52,426 nt of DNA from Brevibacterium sp. 239c (lineage in GTDB: Bacteria > Actinomycetota > Actinomycetes > Actinomycetales > Brevibacteriaceae). Position 1 is the stretch's first letter. Each line of letters begins with the position of its first letter. Under the pieces are notes generated by a model. That model was not told where the DNA came from and ran no database searches. It worked only from the letters and a program-made list of their open reading frames with translations. Below, piece after piece: positions 25,348-34,793 of this stretch. The stretch is from contig NZ_FXZH01000026.1 of assembly GCF_900169365.1 (NCBI RefSeq), positions 1 to 52,426 of the forward strand, in the 5' to 3' direction. The position numbers and the translations under genes are program-made.

Positions 25348-26264
25348 GCGAGACCGTCAGTGAAGGGTTCCAGGTTGAGCTGGAGAACTTCTCCGGTCCC
25401 TTCGACCTGCTCCTCGGCCTGATCTCCAAACGTCGTCTCGACGTCACGGAGATCGCCCTCGCCGAGGTGACCGATGAGTTCATCGCCTACACGACCGGCC
25501 TGAGCGAACGAGCCGGTGCCAAGGTCGGTTCAAGCCTCGCCGAGATCTCCCAGTTCCTCCTGGTCGCCGCCACCCTGCTGGACCTCAAGACGGCACGTCT
25601 GCTGCCCAATGAGGACGGCGAAGAGGAACTCGACCTCGAACTGCTCGAAGCCCGCGACCTTCTCTTCGCCCGACTCCTGCAGTACCGAGCCTACAAGTCC
25701 GTGAGCAGATTCTTCGCCGAGGCTATGGCCGCCGGATCGATCAGGGCCCCGCGCAGCGTCGGACTCGAACCGGAGTTCCAGGACGTTCTGCCACCCCTTG
25801 AGATCCACATCGGCCCAGGTGAGCTGGCCGGACTCTACGCGACCGTGCTCCAACGTGACCACACGCCCCCGAGCGTCGCGGTCGACCACATCCACCTGCC
25901 CCTCGTCAGCGTCTCCGAACAGCGCGGCCACATCCTCAGCCTGCTGCGTGCCGGAGATCTCGACTTCCAGAAACTGCTTGACACCGCCGACAACACGCTG
26001 GTCGTGGTGGCCCGATTCCTGGCGCTGCTGGAACTGTTCAAGGTCGGCCTCTGCGACTTCGCCCAGGAGGAGCCCTTGGGCCCGCTGCTCATCTCGCGCA
26101 CCGAGTCCACCGATGACGGCGTGGATCTGCGCACCGAGGGGGAGTGGGACGGTGATGCCGAACTCGAGGAGCCGGACGGCGCGGCTGAGGTATTGAACGC
26201 CGATGTTGAGGCGCTGGGCGACGAGGCCGATAGCGTGCACGATGAGGAAGAGGGACCTGCATGA
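25344..26264 (+). CDS. scpA: Segregation and condensation protein A, CTG start
   Basis: Kleisin subunit (306 aa) that bridges the SMC heads in bacterial condensin. The conserved N-terminus is FQVELENFSGPFDLLLGLIS (about residues 9-28), then LDVTEIALAEVTDEF. The central part is acidic, and the C-terminus carries the winged-helix region, ending in a Glu/Asp/Ala-rich tail. No ATG, GTG or TTG exists in frame before the conserved motif. A CTG at 25344 overlaps the parA stop as CTGA and has a perfect GGAGG six bases upstream (25333-25337), so I place the start there. A later in-frame GTG near 25461 would remove the conserved SMC-binding region. Confidence 0.88.
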   Translation: MSETVSEGFQVELENFSGPFDLLLGLISKRRLDVTEIALAEVTDEFIAYTTGLSERAGAKVGSSLAEISQFLLVAATLLDLKTARLLPNEDGEEELDLELLEARDLLFARLLQYRAYKSVSRFFAEAMAAGSIRAPRSVGLEPEFQDVLPPLEIHIGPGELAGLYATVLQRDHTPPSVAVDHIHLPLVSVSEQRGHILSLLRAGDLDFQKLLDTADNTLVVVARFLALLELFKVGLCDFAQEEPLGPLLISRTESTDDGVDLRTEGEWDGDAELEEPDGAAEVLNADVEALGDEADSVHDEEEGPA

Positions 26265-26893
26265 TCGACGATGAAATCCTGGCCGGGATCGAAGCGGTCC
26301 TCATGATCAGTGACTCCGCCGTCTCGGCCAATGAGCTGGCCAGCGCCCTCGGACTCGATGAGGACACCGTCACCGATGCCATCGCCGAACTCAAGGCCGA
26401 CTACGACGGTGGGGACGGCGGCAGGCAGCGCGGATTCGAGATCCGACTGGTCGCCGGGGGGTTTCGAATCTTCTCTCGCGGGGACTATCACGAGATCGTC
26501 AAGGACTTCCTGACCTCGGGGCAGAGCGCGAAACTGTCCCAGGCCGCGCTCGAGACCCTGGCCGTCATCGCATACCGGCAACCGATATCGCGGCCGCGCA
26601 TCGCAGCCATCCGCGGGGTCAGCGTCGACGGTGTCATCCGGACTCTGCTCCTGCGCGGACTCATCGTCGAAGCGGGGAAGGAGGCGACCACCTCGGCGCT
26701 GCTCTACACCACCACCCACCAGTTCCTCGATGCGCTGGGAATGAACAGCATCGATGACCTGCCGGAGATCGCTCCGTACCTTCCCGAGGACTCAGATGTC
26801 GCCGAATTGGGAGCTGACAACTCCGAAGTTCTGGCCTCTGTCGAAGATGAGATGGGCGATCTCGACGACGAGATGTCACGAGTTGACGATTGA
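26261..26893 (+). CDS. scpB: Segregation and condensation protein B
   Basis: Second accessory subunit of the SMC condensin (210 aa). Two winged-helix domains are visible: the first includes IDDEILAGIEAVLMISDSAVS, and the second has SQAALETLAVIAYRQPISRP (near residues 93-112) and IRGVSVDGVIRTLLLRGLI, which is the family signature. The C-terminal 30 residues are acidic. The ATG overlaps the scpA stop by 4 nt, so the two are co-translated. Confidence 0.93.
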   Translation: MIDDEILAGIEAVLMISDSAVSANELASALGLDEDTVTDAIAELKADYDGGDGGRQRGFEIRLVAGGFRIFSRGDYHEIVKDFLTSGQSAKLSQAALETLAVIAYRQPISRPRIAAIRGVSVDGVIRTLLLRGLIVEAGKEATTSALLYTTTHQFLDALGMNSIDDLPEIAPYLPEDSDVAELGADNSEVLASVEDEMGDLDDEMSRVDD

Positions 26894-26902
26894 TTTGAGA
26901 GA

Positions 26903-27772
26903 ATGGAGTTTATGAGTCCATACCGTGATCCCCGAGCGCCAGGCGGGCGCAACAATCGTCCGACCCGAAAACAGCGTTCCAGCACCTCATCCAAGGGGGG
27001 CAAACACGTGCCGACCGGCACGGGCGATAAGTCAGATGCCCATGTCAGCGGGGGTGTGAGACTTCAAAAGATCCTCGCCGAGGCGGGCCTGGGCTCACGT
27101 CGTGCATGTGAGCAGCTGATCCTCGACGGACGGGTCGAAGTGGACGGTTCCATCGTGACCGAACTGGGCACCCGAATCGACACCGAAACCCAGGCCGTGC
27201 ACGTGGACGCAGTGAGAATTTCGACACAGACCAAGAAGGTCTACCTCGTGTTGAACAAACCGGCCGGAGTCGTCTCCACGATGAGCGATCCGGATGGTCG
27301 ACCCTGCCTGGCCGACTACGTGAAGAATCACGTCGAGCGTCTCTTCCACGTCGGACGACTCGACACCGAGACCGAGGGCCTCATCCTTCTGACCAATGAC
27401 GGGGAGCTGAGCAACCGACTGGCTCACCCGCGCTACGAGATCCCGAAGACCTACCTTGCTCAGGTCAGGGGACAGCTGGCCAAGGACGTGAGCTCGCGCC
27501 TGAAGGCCGGCATCGACCTCGAGGACGGCTTCGTCAAGGTCGACGCATTCAAGCTCGTGGACTCGACGCCAGGCAAGTCCGTGGTGGAACTGACCCTGCA
27601 CTCGGGGCGTAACCGGATTGTGCGCCGACTCCTCAAGGAGGTCGGCAATCCCGTCGAGCGTCTGGTGCGGACCAAGTTCGGTCCCATCACGTTGGACGAA
27701 CAGCGACAGGGCAAGATCCGCCCCCTGCGTTCGGACGAGATCGGCGAGCTATTCGAGGCCGTCGGCTTGTGA
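26903..27772 (+). CDS. rluB: 23S rRNA pseudouridine synthase RluB-type
   Basis: RsuA/RluB-family pseudouridine synthase (289 aa). A basic, low-complexity N-terminus (about 1-48) precedes an S4 domain (VRLQKILAEAGLGSRRACEQ, about 51-110). The catalytic domain has GRLDTETEGLILLTNDGELS near residues 151-170, containing the active aspartate, and SGRNRIVRRLLKEVG near 233-247. GAGAG is present upstream. ATG 26912 is an alternative start with a closer GGAG. Its place after scpB matches many Gram-positive genomes. Confidence 0.92.
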   Translation: MEFMSPYRDPRAPGGRNNRPTRKQRSSTSSKGGKHVPTGTGDKSDAHVSGGVRLQKILAEAGLGSRRACEQLILDGRVEVDGSIVTELGTRIDTETQAVHVDAVRISTQTKKVYLVLNKPAGVVSTMSDPDGRPCLADYVKNHVERLFHVGRLDTETEGLILLTNDGELSNRLAHPRYEIPKTYLAQVRGQLAKDVSSRLKAGIDLEDGFVKVDAFKLVDSTPGKSVVELTLHSGRNRIVRRLLKEVGNPVERLVRTKFGPITLDEQRQGKIRPLRSDEIGELFEAVGL

Positions 27773-28869
27773 GAATCCACATCATCGGCACCGGTTTGCT
27801 GGGCGCAAGCCTGGGACTGGCGCTGAGTGCACAGAAGTACCAGGTCAGCCTCGAGGACACCTCACCGACGGCGCAGCAGCTGGCAGCCGACCTGGGGGCA
27901 GGGACGGTCGCCTCCGAGGCCCCCGATGCCGAGGATCCGCAGATCGTCGTCATCGCCACCCCACCCGACGTTGCGGCCCACACCATCGCCACAGCGTTGG
28001 CGACCTACCCGAATGCCACCGTGACAGACGTGGCAAGCGTCAAGACCAGCCTGCTCGAGTCGGTGCGCGAACTTGTCGAACGCAGCGATCTCGACCGCTA
28101 CATCGGGTGTCACCCGATGGCCGGTCGGGAGAAGTCGGGAGCGATTGCCGCCCGGTCGGACCTATTCACGGCCCGACCATGGGTGATCTGCTCGGATGAG
28201 GACACACCACAGGACCGCCTCGGCGAGATCGTGGCCATGGCGGAAGCCACCGGTTCCTCGGTCATCCACCTCGATCCACGCATCCACGATGCCGCGGTCG
28301 CGAAGGTTTCCCACGTGCCGCAGGTCATCGCCTCACTGGTCGCCTCCCAGCTGCGTCATGCGCCGCTGGAAGAGGTCGCACTGGCAGGGCAGGGGCTGCG
28401 TGACGTGACTCGGATCGCCGCTTCCGATCCACGGCTGTGGACGCAGATCCTGGCCGGGAATTCCGAGGAGATCCGCTCCGTACTGCTGGATCTGCGGACC
28501 GAGCTCGACGAAGTCATCACGGCTTTGGAACTGGGTCCGGGATCGACCGGTGCGTTGGCCAGGGCCATTGCGTTGGGCAACGAAGGGCACGAGCGGATCC
28601 CGGGTAAGCACGGACAGGCGCCGACCAAATATGCTGTAGTTACGATCCTGGTTCCCGACACCCCGGGAACCCTGGCCACACTGTTCAAGGACATCGGTGA
28701 CCTGAACATCAACGTCGAGGACTTCCGGATGGACCACGCGCCGGGGCAGAAGCTCGGAATCGTCGATGTCTCCGTGGTGCCGGCCACCCAACAGGAACTT
28801 GAAATCGGTTTGTTGTCGAAGGGATGGCAGATTCCCGAATCCGCCATCGAGAAAGAGGGAATTGCATGA
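27769..28869 (+). CDS. tyrA: Prephenate dehydrogenase with ACT domain
   Basis: Makes 4-hydroxyphenylpyruvate in tyrosine synthesis (366 aa). The Rossmann motif HIIGTGLLGASLGLAL is at residues 3-18. The catalytic region HPMAGREKSGAIAARSDLF lies near 112-130. The C-terminus carries an ACT regulatory domain (YAVVTILVPDTPGTLATLFK, about 288-307, then GDLNINVEDFRMDH), which probably senses tyrosine. The GTG start overlaps rluB by 4 nt, and the stop overlaps cmk. Confidence 0.92.
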   Translation: MRIHIIGTGLLGASLGLALSAQKYQVSLEDTSPTAQQLAADLGAGTVASEAPDAEDPQIVVIATPPDVAAHTIATALATYPNATVTDVASVKTSLLESVRELVERSDLDRYIGCHPMAGREKSGAIAARSDLFTARPWVICSDEDTPQDRLGEIVAMAEATGSSVIHLDPRIHDAAVAKVSHVPQVIASLVASQLRHAPLEEVALAGQGLRDVTRIAASDPRLWTQILAGNSEEIRSVLLDLRTELDEVITALELGPGSTGALARAIALGNEGHERIPGKHGQAPTKYAVVTILVPDTPGTLATLFKDIGDLNINVEDFRMDHAPGQKLGIVDVSVVPATQQELEIGLLSKGWQIPESAIEKEGIA

Positions 28870-29525
28870 GCGTCGTCGCCATTGACGGACCAAGCGGGGT
28901 CGGCAAGTCGAGCACCGCGAAGGAAACGGCCCGCCGATTGGGCTACAGCTACCTCGATACGGGTGCCATGTATCGCGCGATGGCTTGGCTGTGCCTCAAC
29001 CGGGGCGTGACCGACCCGGTCGACGTCCTCGAACAGGTGCGCGGGGTTGATCTGGAGATCTCCATCGATCCGGACGAATTCTTCGTCTCCGTCGACGGAA
29101 TCGACGTCAGCGAGGAGATCCGTGACCCCGAGGTCTCGGAGAACGTGCAGACCGTGTCTGCCGTCGTCGACGCCCGCGAAGAGCTCATCGACATGCAGCG
29201 GACCATCATCGCAGGCGCACCCGAAGGCATCGTCGTCGAAGGCCGTGACATCACGACCGTCGTGGCGCCGGATGCCGAGGTTCGCATCCTCATGACCGCC
29301 CGTGACGAGGTCCGCGTGGCCCGTCGAGCCAAGGAGCTCCATGGCAACGCCGACGCCGAGGCTCTCGCCGCCACCCAATCCCAGGTCACCGGCCGTGACG
29401 CCAAGGACTCAGTGACAACGAGTTTCCTGGAAGCCTCCGAAGGCGTCTACACACTCGATACCAGCGACATCGATTTCGACCAGGTGGTCGAAACGGTGCT
29501 GCAGCTGGTGAAGGACTCACAATGA
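28866..29525 (+). CDS. cmk: Cytidylate kinase
   Basis: Phosphorylates CMP and dCMP (219 aa). The P-loop GPSGVGKSS is at residues 8-16, followed by [17 protein letters not shown]. The substrate-binding [16 protein letters not shown] lies near 121-136, then the lid ([15 protein letters not shown]). The frame is open 42 nt further upstream, but the ATG at 28866 overlaps the tyrA stop, has GAGGG six bases upstream and starts right before the P-loop, as usual. The pairing with der is conserved. Confidence 0.95.
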   Translation: MSVVAIDGPSGVGKSSTAKETARRLGYSYLDTGAMYRAMAWLCLNRGVTDPVDVLEQVRGVDLEISIDPDEFFVSVDGIDVSEEIRDPEVSENVQTVSAVVDAREELIDMQRTIIAGAPEGIVVEGRDITTVVAPDAEVRILMTARDEVRVARRAKELHGNADAEALAATQSQVTGRDAKDSVTTSFLEASEGVYTLDTSDIDFDQVVETVLQLVKDSQ

Positions 29526-31033
29526 CTGAATCAGAATTTCACGAGAACCCGGATGAGCATCTGGCCGAACGTCTCGAGAGCATCAGCGACGAAGAAGCCG
29601 AGAAGAGGGCGACAGCCCTCGAAGCCGGCCTCCAGAGCTATGACCTCGAAGACGAGGACCGGGCACTGCTCGACGCCTACGGCTTCGACGTCGAGGAAGA
29701 AGAAGCTCGGGGTGCTGACCCTGTCCTAGCTGTCGTCGGTCGACCCAATGTGGGCAAATCGACCCTGGTCAACAGGATCCTCGGCCGCCGCGAAGCCGTG
29801 GTCGAAGACGTTCCCGGAGTCACCCGTGACCGGGTGAGCTACCGGGCGGAATGGAACACCAAGGAATTCACCCTCGTCGACACCGGTGGATGGGACTCGG
29901 ATTCCAAGGGCATGGCCTCTCGCATCGCGATCCAGTCTGAGATTGCGGTCGATATGGCCGACGCTGTGGTCCTCGTCGTGGATGCCACGACCGGACCGAC
30001 CGCGACCGATGAACTGGTCGTGAAGATGCTGCGGAGGAAGAAGAAGCCCGTCATCCTCGCCGCGAACAAGGTCGATGACGAACGCGGCGAGCTCATGGCC
30101 GCCGAGCTCTGGGGCCTGGGCCTGGGACAGCCGTGGACGGTGTCCGGGCTGCACGGTCGCGGAGTTGCTGACCTCCTCGACGAGGTGCTCAACATCCTGC
30201 CCGAGGTCTCTGCCGTCGAAACCCGGGTCGAAGAGGGCGGACCACGCCGAATTGCCTTGGTGGGCCGCCCGAATGTCGGAAAGTCCTCCCTGCTCAACCA
30301 GCTGATGGGCTCCGACCGTGTGCTCGTGGACAATGTCGCAGGCACCACCCGCGACCCGGTCGACGAACTCATCGAGCTGGGTGACAAGCAGTGGCGTTTC
30401 GTCGACACAGCCGGCATCCGCCGTCGTGCACATCAGGCCAGTGGCGCTGATTTCTATGCGGCTCTGCGTACGCAGACAGCGTTGGAGCGCGCCGAGCTGG
30501 CTCTCGTCCTCCTCGAGGTTCAAGAACCGCTGAGTGAGCAGGACGTCCGTATCGTCACAACCGCCGCCGAGGCTGGTCGTGCCGTGGTGCTGGCGTTCAA
30601 CAAATGGGATCTGCTTGACGACGAACGTCGCTACTACCTCGAACGCGAGATCGAAAAGGACCTGGCACACGTGGCCTGGGCCCCGCGAGTGAACATCTCC
30701 GCTAAAACGGGTCGCCATGCCGACAAGCTCGTACCCGCGATGGAGACGGCACTGGAGGGATGGGACACACGCATCCCCACAGGTCGACTCAACGCCTTCC
30801 TCGGCGAACTGGTCGCCGCGAATCCCCACCCCGTGCGTGGAGGCAAGCAGCCCAGGATCCTGTTCGGGACCCAGGCACAGTCTCGTCCACCGAAGTTCGT
30901 GCTCTTCACCTCCGGTTTCCTCGATCCGGGGTATCGTCGTTTCATCGTGAGGCGTCTGCGTGAGACGTTCGGGTTCAAGGGAACCCCCATCGAGGTGTCG
31001 ATGCGCATCAGGGAGAAGCGGAAAGGGCGCTGA
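29522..31033 (+). CDS. der: Ribosome biogenesis GTPase Der (EngA)
   Basis: Tandem-GTPase that helps 50S assembly (503 aa). An acidic N-terminal extension covers about residues 1-66. GTPase 1 has GRPNVGKST at 73-81, DTGGWD and NKVDDE. GTPase 2 has GRPNVGKSS near 243-251, DTAGIRRR and NKWDLLDDE. The C-terminal KH-like domain follows. The ATG overlaps cmk by 4 nt with AAGGA upstream. The N-terminal extension is common in actinobacterial Der. Confidence 0.95.
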   Translation: MTESEFHENPDEHLAERLESISDEEAEKRATALEAGLQSYDLEDEDRALLDAYGFDVEEEEARGADPVLAVVGRPNVGKSTLVNRILGRREAVVEDVPGVTRDRVSYRAEWNTKEFTLVDTGGWDSDSKGMASRIAIQSEIAVDMADAVVLVVDATTGPTATDELVVKMLRRKKKPVILAANKVDDERGELMAAELWGLGLGQPWTVSGLHGRGVADLLDEVLNILPEVSAVETRVEEGGPRRIALVGRPNVGKSSLLNQLMGSDRVLVDNVAGTTRDPVDELIELGDKQWRFVDTAGIRRRAHQASGADFYAALRTQTALERAELALVLLEVQEPLSEQDVRIVTTAAEAGRAVVLAFNKWDLLDDERRYYLEREIEKDLAHVAWAPRVNISAKTGRHADKLVPAMETALEGWDTRIPTGRLNAFLGELVAANPHPVRGGKQPRILFGTQAQSRPPKFVLFTSGFLDPGYRRFIVRRLRETFGFKGTPIEVSMRIREKRKGR

Positions 31034-32323
31034 GTGAGCGTTGAGGGGCAGACCCACGAACAGCCGCAGGCGCTGACTTCGGAGCAGCGCCCCTGGCATG
31101 CGAGCCAGCCTGCCAGGGTACTCGTCATCGCACTGACGATTGCCGGTCTCGCATATGCCCTGATGTTCTTCAGAGGACTTCAGGACATCGTCGCTCCGGT
31201 GTTTCTGGCGCTCAACTTCTACATCGTCGTCTACCCGCTGCAGAGGTACCTGACCCGGCTGAAGGTACCGCGTGCAATCGGTGCCACCATCTCGGTCCTC
31301 ATCGTGCTGGTGATGATCTTCGGCTTCTTCGGGCTCACAGCGTGGTCTGTCGCCGAACTCGTGATCCTCATCCCCAGCTACGGGGAACGGCTCGTTGCCA
31401 CCTATCAGAGCGCCTTGGCGTTCCTGTCCGATATCGGTGTCACCTCCTCGGTGCTCGAAGCGCAGTTCAAGCAATTCAACGTCAAATCCCTCATCGACGC
31501 CGTCTACCCGCTGTTGACCAACGTCTCAATGGTTGCGGGCCTGCTCACCACTGTGGTGATGGCGGTGTTCTTCGTGGCCATGGATTCCATGGGCATCGAC
31601 AAACGTATGCTGATGCTCCTCGACGCCAAGCCCTCGCTCTCGGCCTCACTCGGCGGCTTCGCCCGCGGCGTCCGACGTTACTGGATCGTGGCGACGGTCT
31701 TCGGTCTCATCGTTGCTCTTCTCGACGTCATCGCTTTGGCGATCATCGATGTGCCGCTGATCTGGGTGTGGGGTGTGCTCGCGTTCCTGACGAACTACAT
31801 TCCGAACATCGGTTTCGTCATCGGCCTCATTCCTCCAGCACTGCTCGCGCTCGTCGATGGCGGCTGGCAGGCGGGCTTGTGGGTCGTGATCGCCTACAGC
31901 GTGCTCAACTTCGTCATCCAATCGATCATCCAACCGAAGTTCACGGGGGAGTCGGTCGGAGTCACCCCACTGGTGTCTTTCCTGTCGCTGCTGTTCTGGG
32001 TGTGGGTGCTCGGATGGCTCGGTGCACTCCTCGCACTGCCTGCGACACTTCTGTTGAAGGCGCTGCTCATCGACGCGGATCCGAAGGCGAAATGGGTGAA
32101 CATTCTGCTCGCTTCGGACCCGGGAACCGCGAACACATCGACGAAGGTCCCTCCGGTGTCACCAGCGTCCGAAACATTGGGCGACACCCTTGGATCGCCT
32201 TTGGAGAAGTCTGATTCGGAGGGTTCGGCGGACTCGGCGGGTGAAGGTTCGGCGGCTGAGGATGAAGCCTCGACGACGACCCCGGTCGAAGGCGAGCAGG
32301 ACACGTCCAAGCCCACGAGCTGA
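31034..32323 (+). CDS. AI-2E family transporter
   Basis: Polytopic membrane protein (429 aa) of the AI-2E/PerM family, whose members include suspected autoinducer exporters and Na+/H+ antiporters. About eight hydrophobic segments are visible, with the family motif FLTNYIPNIGFVIGLIPPALLAL near residues 255-277 and PKFTGESVGVTPLVSFLSLLFW near 298-319. A Ser/Glu/Asp-rich tail follows after about residue 365. The GTG start directly follows the der stop. The transported compound is unknown. Confidence 0.85.
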   Translation: MSVEGQTHEQPQALTSEQRPWHASQPARVLVIALTIAGLAYALMFFRGLQDIVAPVFLALNFYIVVYPLQRYLTRLKVPRAIGATISVLIVLVMIFGFFGLTAWSVAELVILIPSYGERLVATYQSALAFLSDIGVTSSVLEAQFKQFNVKSLIDAVYPLLTNVSMVAGLLTTVVMAVFFVAMDSMGIDKRMLMLLDAKPSLSASLGGFARGVRRYWIVATVFGLIVALLDVIALAIIDVPLIWVWGVLAFLTNYIPNIGFVIGLIPPALLALVDGGWQAGLWVVIAYSVLNFVIQSIIQPKFTGESVGVTPLVSFLSLLFWVWVLGWLGALLALPATLLLKALLIDADPKAKWVNILLASDPGTANTSTKVPPVSPASETLGDTLGSPLEKSDSEGSADSAGEGSAAEDEASTTTPVEGEQDTSKPTS

Positions 32324-32430
32324 CTCGAAGTGTCGGCAGGCGAAGTCGCCGGCAGACGCTACCGTGCCTCCGACTGTTCTAGGTCTCAGGTACAGGGACC
32401 AGATACAGGGACGAAGAATTGTTCGATCGA

Positions 32431-32458
32431 TTACGTCATGACTCTCGCCTCGTATGCT
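32431..32458 (+). promoter_or_regulatory. Putative promoter of the YciO/Sua5-like gene
   Basis: TTACGT (32431-32436) and TATGCT (32453-32458) are separated by 16 nt and lie 20 nt before the ATG. The gene stands alone after a 155-nt gap, so its own promoter is expected. Confidence 0.45.
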
Positions 32459-32478
32459 GTGAGTGGTTAGCATGAGGT

Positions 32479-33099
32479 ATGGCGACCTTACTGAATATTC
32501 ATCCTGAGAACCCACAGAACCGAATGATCGACAAGGCCGTGGAGATTCTGTGGAACGGCGGACTCATCGCCTACCCCACAGACTCGGGCTACGCATTGGG
32601 CTGCGCTTTGGACAATAAGTCCGGAATCGAACGGATCACCCGAATCAGACAACTGGACGCGAAGCATCACTTCACACTGATGTGCCGAGACTTCGCACAG
32701 TTGGGGCAGTTCGTCATCGTCGACAACTCGGACTTCAGGGTCATCAAGTCAATGACTCCGGGACCCTACACGTTCATCATGAAGGCGACGAAGGAAGTTC
32801 CACGTCGCATGATGCACGCCAAGAAACTCTCGGTTGGCGCACGCATTCCGCAGAATGTGACAGCTCTGGCTCTCGTCGAAGCAATGGGCGAACCCATCCT
32901 GTCATCGACCCTGCTGCTTCCCGGCGCCGAGGACCCGCTGACCCAGGCAGACGACGTCGTCGATCAGATCGGCCACGAACTGGATGTCGTCATCGAATCC
33001 GGAGTTCCGGGAAACGTCCCGACCTCCGTCATCGACTTCACCGGACGGGAACCAGTCGTGGCACGAGTCGGGGCGGGAGACGTCTCACGGTTCGAATGA
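32479..33099 (+). CDS. YciO/Sua5-type threonylcarbamoyl-AMP synthase-like protein
   Basis: A 206-aa YrdC-domain protein. The family normally makes threonylcarbamoyl-AMP for the t6A tRNA modification, or is the related YciO of less certain role. Visible motifs are GGLIAYPTDSGYALGC (near residues 28-43), the Lys-rich KHHFTLMCRD, and the SVGARIPQN loop, followed by SSTLLLPGAE. The sequence looks closer to YciO (MATLLNIHPENPQ start, and PTDSGYALGC instead of PTETVYGLG). It lacks the C-terminal Sua5 domain. Confidence 0.82.
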   Translation: MATLLNIHPENPQNRMIDKAVEILWNGGLIAYPTDSGYALGCALDNKSGIERITRIRQLDAKHHFTLMCRDFAQLGQFVIVDNSDFRVIKSMTPGPYTFIMKATKEVPRRMMHAKKLSVGARIPQNVTALALVEAMGEPILSSTLLLPGAEDPLTQADDVVDQIGHELDVVIESGVPGNVPTSVIDFTGREPVVARVGAGDVSRFE

Positions 33100-33191
33100 G
33101 CCGCAGCGTTCCTTCAACCCAAGCCGGCGTTCGGTTCGACCTGTGCTGCCCCGAACTGAGCCGCAGCGTTCCTTCAACCTAAGCCAGCGGC
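33097..33191. repeat. Two direct repeats, 60-nt period
   Basis: TGAGCCGCAGCGTTCCTTCA begins at 33099 and again at 33159, continuing as ACC(C/T)AAGCC(G/A)GCG. Between and after the copies, TTCGACCTGTG recurs. The first copy overlaps the stop codon of the upstream gene. The unit may be a dispersed intergenic repeat. Confidence 0.8.
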
Positions 33192-33246
33192 GATTCGACC
33201 TGTGTTGCTCCGTCACGTTCGCGGAGCATCACAGGTCGAAGTCGCC
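33189..33246. terminator. Large hairpin between convergent genes
   Basis: The arms 33189-33212 and 33222-33246 pair over about 23 bp with one mismatch and one bulged base, with a 9-nt loop. The left arm lies inside the second repeat unit, so the hairpin is formed by a repeat plus an inverted partial copy. Placed between the YciO/Sua5-like gene and livF, it is likely a bidirectional terminator. Confidence 0.65.
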
Positions 33247-33315
33247 AGCGAGCTGATTGCGTAGGGAGCCGTGTGCGGGCTGTTTGCGGACGCGGGCTGT
33301 TCGCGCACGCCGCGC

Positions 33316-34020
33316 TCACAACCCCAGGTAGGCCGCCTGCACTTGCGGATTGTCGAGCAGCTTCTCGGCATCATCGGCAAGCACGACCCGTCCTTCTGCC
33401 AGCACATATCCACGGTGAGCGATCGCCAGTGACGCCTTCGCATTCTGCTCACTGAGCAGCACGCCGATTCCGTTCCTGTTGATCTGTGCGATCGACTCGA
33501 GCACCTGCTCGACAACCAGGGGAGCCAGTCCCATGGACGGTTCGTCCAAGATCAGCAGACTGGGGTCTGACATCAGCGCACGACCGATCGCCACCATCTG
33601 CTGTTGTCCACCGGACAGGGATCCTGCCGGTTGGGCTGACTTCTCCTTCAGGATAGGAAACAGCTCGAGTACTTCGCTCAGGATCTCCTCGGTGCGGGTG
33701 CGGTCCCTGTGCGGGTACGTGCCTAACCGGAGGTTCTTCTCCACCGACATCTTCCCGAACAGGTGTCGCCCCTCGGGACAATGTGCGATGCCGCGTTTGA
33801 CGATGGTGTTCGGGCGCGTTCGTTGGATCGTCTGCCCGTTGTATTCGATCGTTCCCGAACGAGTGCGCAGAAGTCCGCTGATGGTCTTGAACAAGGTGGT
33901 CTTTCCCGAACCGTTGGCACCCAAGATCACCGTCAACTCACCGGGCTGGGCAGTGATGCTCACCCCGTGCAGCACGTTGGTTGCGTCATACCCGACGCTC
34001 ATGTTCTCCAGCGAGAGCAT
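33316..34020 (-). CDS. livF: LivF-type ABC transporter ATPase
   Basis: ATP-binding subunit (234 aa) of a branched-chain-amino-acid-type (HAAT) importer. Walker A is GANGSGKTTLFKT near residues 34-46, the Q-loop follows, the signature LSGGQQQMVAIGRALM lies near 134-149 and Walker B LLILDEPSMGLAPL near 155-168. All nucleotide-binding motifs are intact. The ATG overlaps the livG stop, with GAGGAG upstream. It is the last gene of the livKHMGF operon. HAAT members also import aromatic or other organic acids, so the substrate is open. Confidence 0.92.
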   Translation of the reverse strand: MLSLENMSVGYDATNVLHGVSITAQPGELTVILGANGSGKTTLFKTISGLLRTRSGTIEYNGQTIQRTRPNTIVKRGIAHCPEGRHLFGKMSVEKNLRLGTYPHRDRTRTEEILSEVLELFPILKEKSAQPAGSLSGGQQQMVAIGRALMSDPSLLILDEPSMGLAPLVVEQVLESIAQINRNGIGVLLSEQNAKASLAIAHRGYVLAEGRVVLADDAEKLLDNPQVQAAYLGL

Positions 34021-34793
34021 CAGTTCTCCTCATTCTGGGTCGATCCCAAGTAGGCGCGAATCACGTCCGGATTGCTCTGGATCTCCGAGGGGGAGCCGAT
34101 CGCCAGCTTCTGACCGTGATCGAGAACGAGGATCGTGTCCGCAAGCCCCATAATCATCGACATCTTGTGTTCGACCAGCAGCACCGACACCCCGCGACCG
34201 GGCAGGGAGCGAATGAGATTGCCGAAGTCCGTCGTCTCCTCCTCGGGGATGCCTCCAGCCGGTTCATCGAGGAGTATCAGTTCGGGCTCGGTTGCCAAGG
34301 CCATGGCGACAGCTGTGCGCTTCTGCACTTCCTGCGGGACATTAGACGCCAGATCGTGGCGGAATTCGGAAACACCGCAGAATTCGAGTGCCTCGAGAGC
34401 TTTGTCATGGTTGAGTGCGGATTCGCGGCGATGTCGCGGAGTATGGAAGATCGCGTCGAAGACATTGGACTTGGAACGGACGATGCGACCAGCTAGGACG
34501 TTTTCCAACAGTGTGGAGTCGTCGAAGAGGTGCGTCGTCTGGAATGTTCGTGCGATTCCTCCGCTGACCGAGTTGTGCGGTGACGAGTGGGTGATATCGC
34601 GACCGTTGAAGGATACGCTCCCAGCGGTGGGGCGGTAGAACCCGTGGATGAGGTTGAACAGCGTTGACTTGCCGGCCCCATTCGGGCCGATCACGGCAGT
34701 GATCTGTCCTTCCTGCACATCAAGATCGACGTTCTTCACGGCATCGAGTCCGCCGAAGCGTTTTCCGAGGCCTCTGATTTCGAGCAGCGTCAC
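34020..34793 (-). CDS. livG: LivG-type ABC transporter ATPase with degenerate signature
   Basis: Second ATP-binding subunit (257 aa). Walker A is GPNGAGKSTLFNL near residues 36-48, and Walker B ELILLDEPAGGIPEEE near 174-189. The H-loop LLVEHKM is present. At the signature position, where LivG proteins usually have LSYGQQ or LPYGQQ, the sequence reads NVPQEVQKRTAVAMALATEP, so the LSGGQ serine and glycines are missing. The pair may therefore have one standard and one altered ATP site. The GTG start has GAGGAGGAG upstream and overlaps livM. Confidence 0.88.
   Translation of the reverse strand: MTLLEIRGLGKRFGGLDAVKNVDLDVQEGQITAVIGPNGAGKSTLFNLIHGFYRPTAGSVSFNGRDITHSSPHNSVSGGIARTFQTTHLFDDSTLLENVLAGRIVRSKSNVFDAIFHTPRHRRESALNHDKALEALEFCGVSEFRHDLASNVPQEVQKRTAVAMALATEPELILLDEPAGGIPEEETTDFGNLIRSLPGRGVSVLLVEHKMSMIMGLADTILVLDHGQKLAIGSPSEIQSNPDVIRAYLGSTQNEEN

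Noticed and set aside
29726..31474. A 582-codon antisense frame over der
   Set aside because: der is complete with two GTPase domains. The antisense product has no family features.
33097..33191. CRISPR array
   Set aside because: Only two repeat units with 60-nt period, no uniform spacers and no cas genes.
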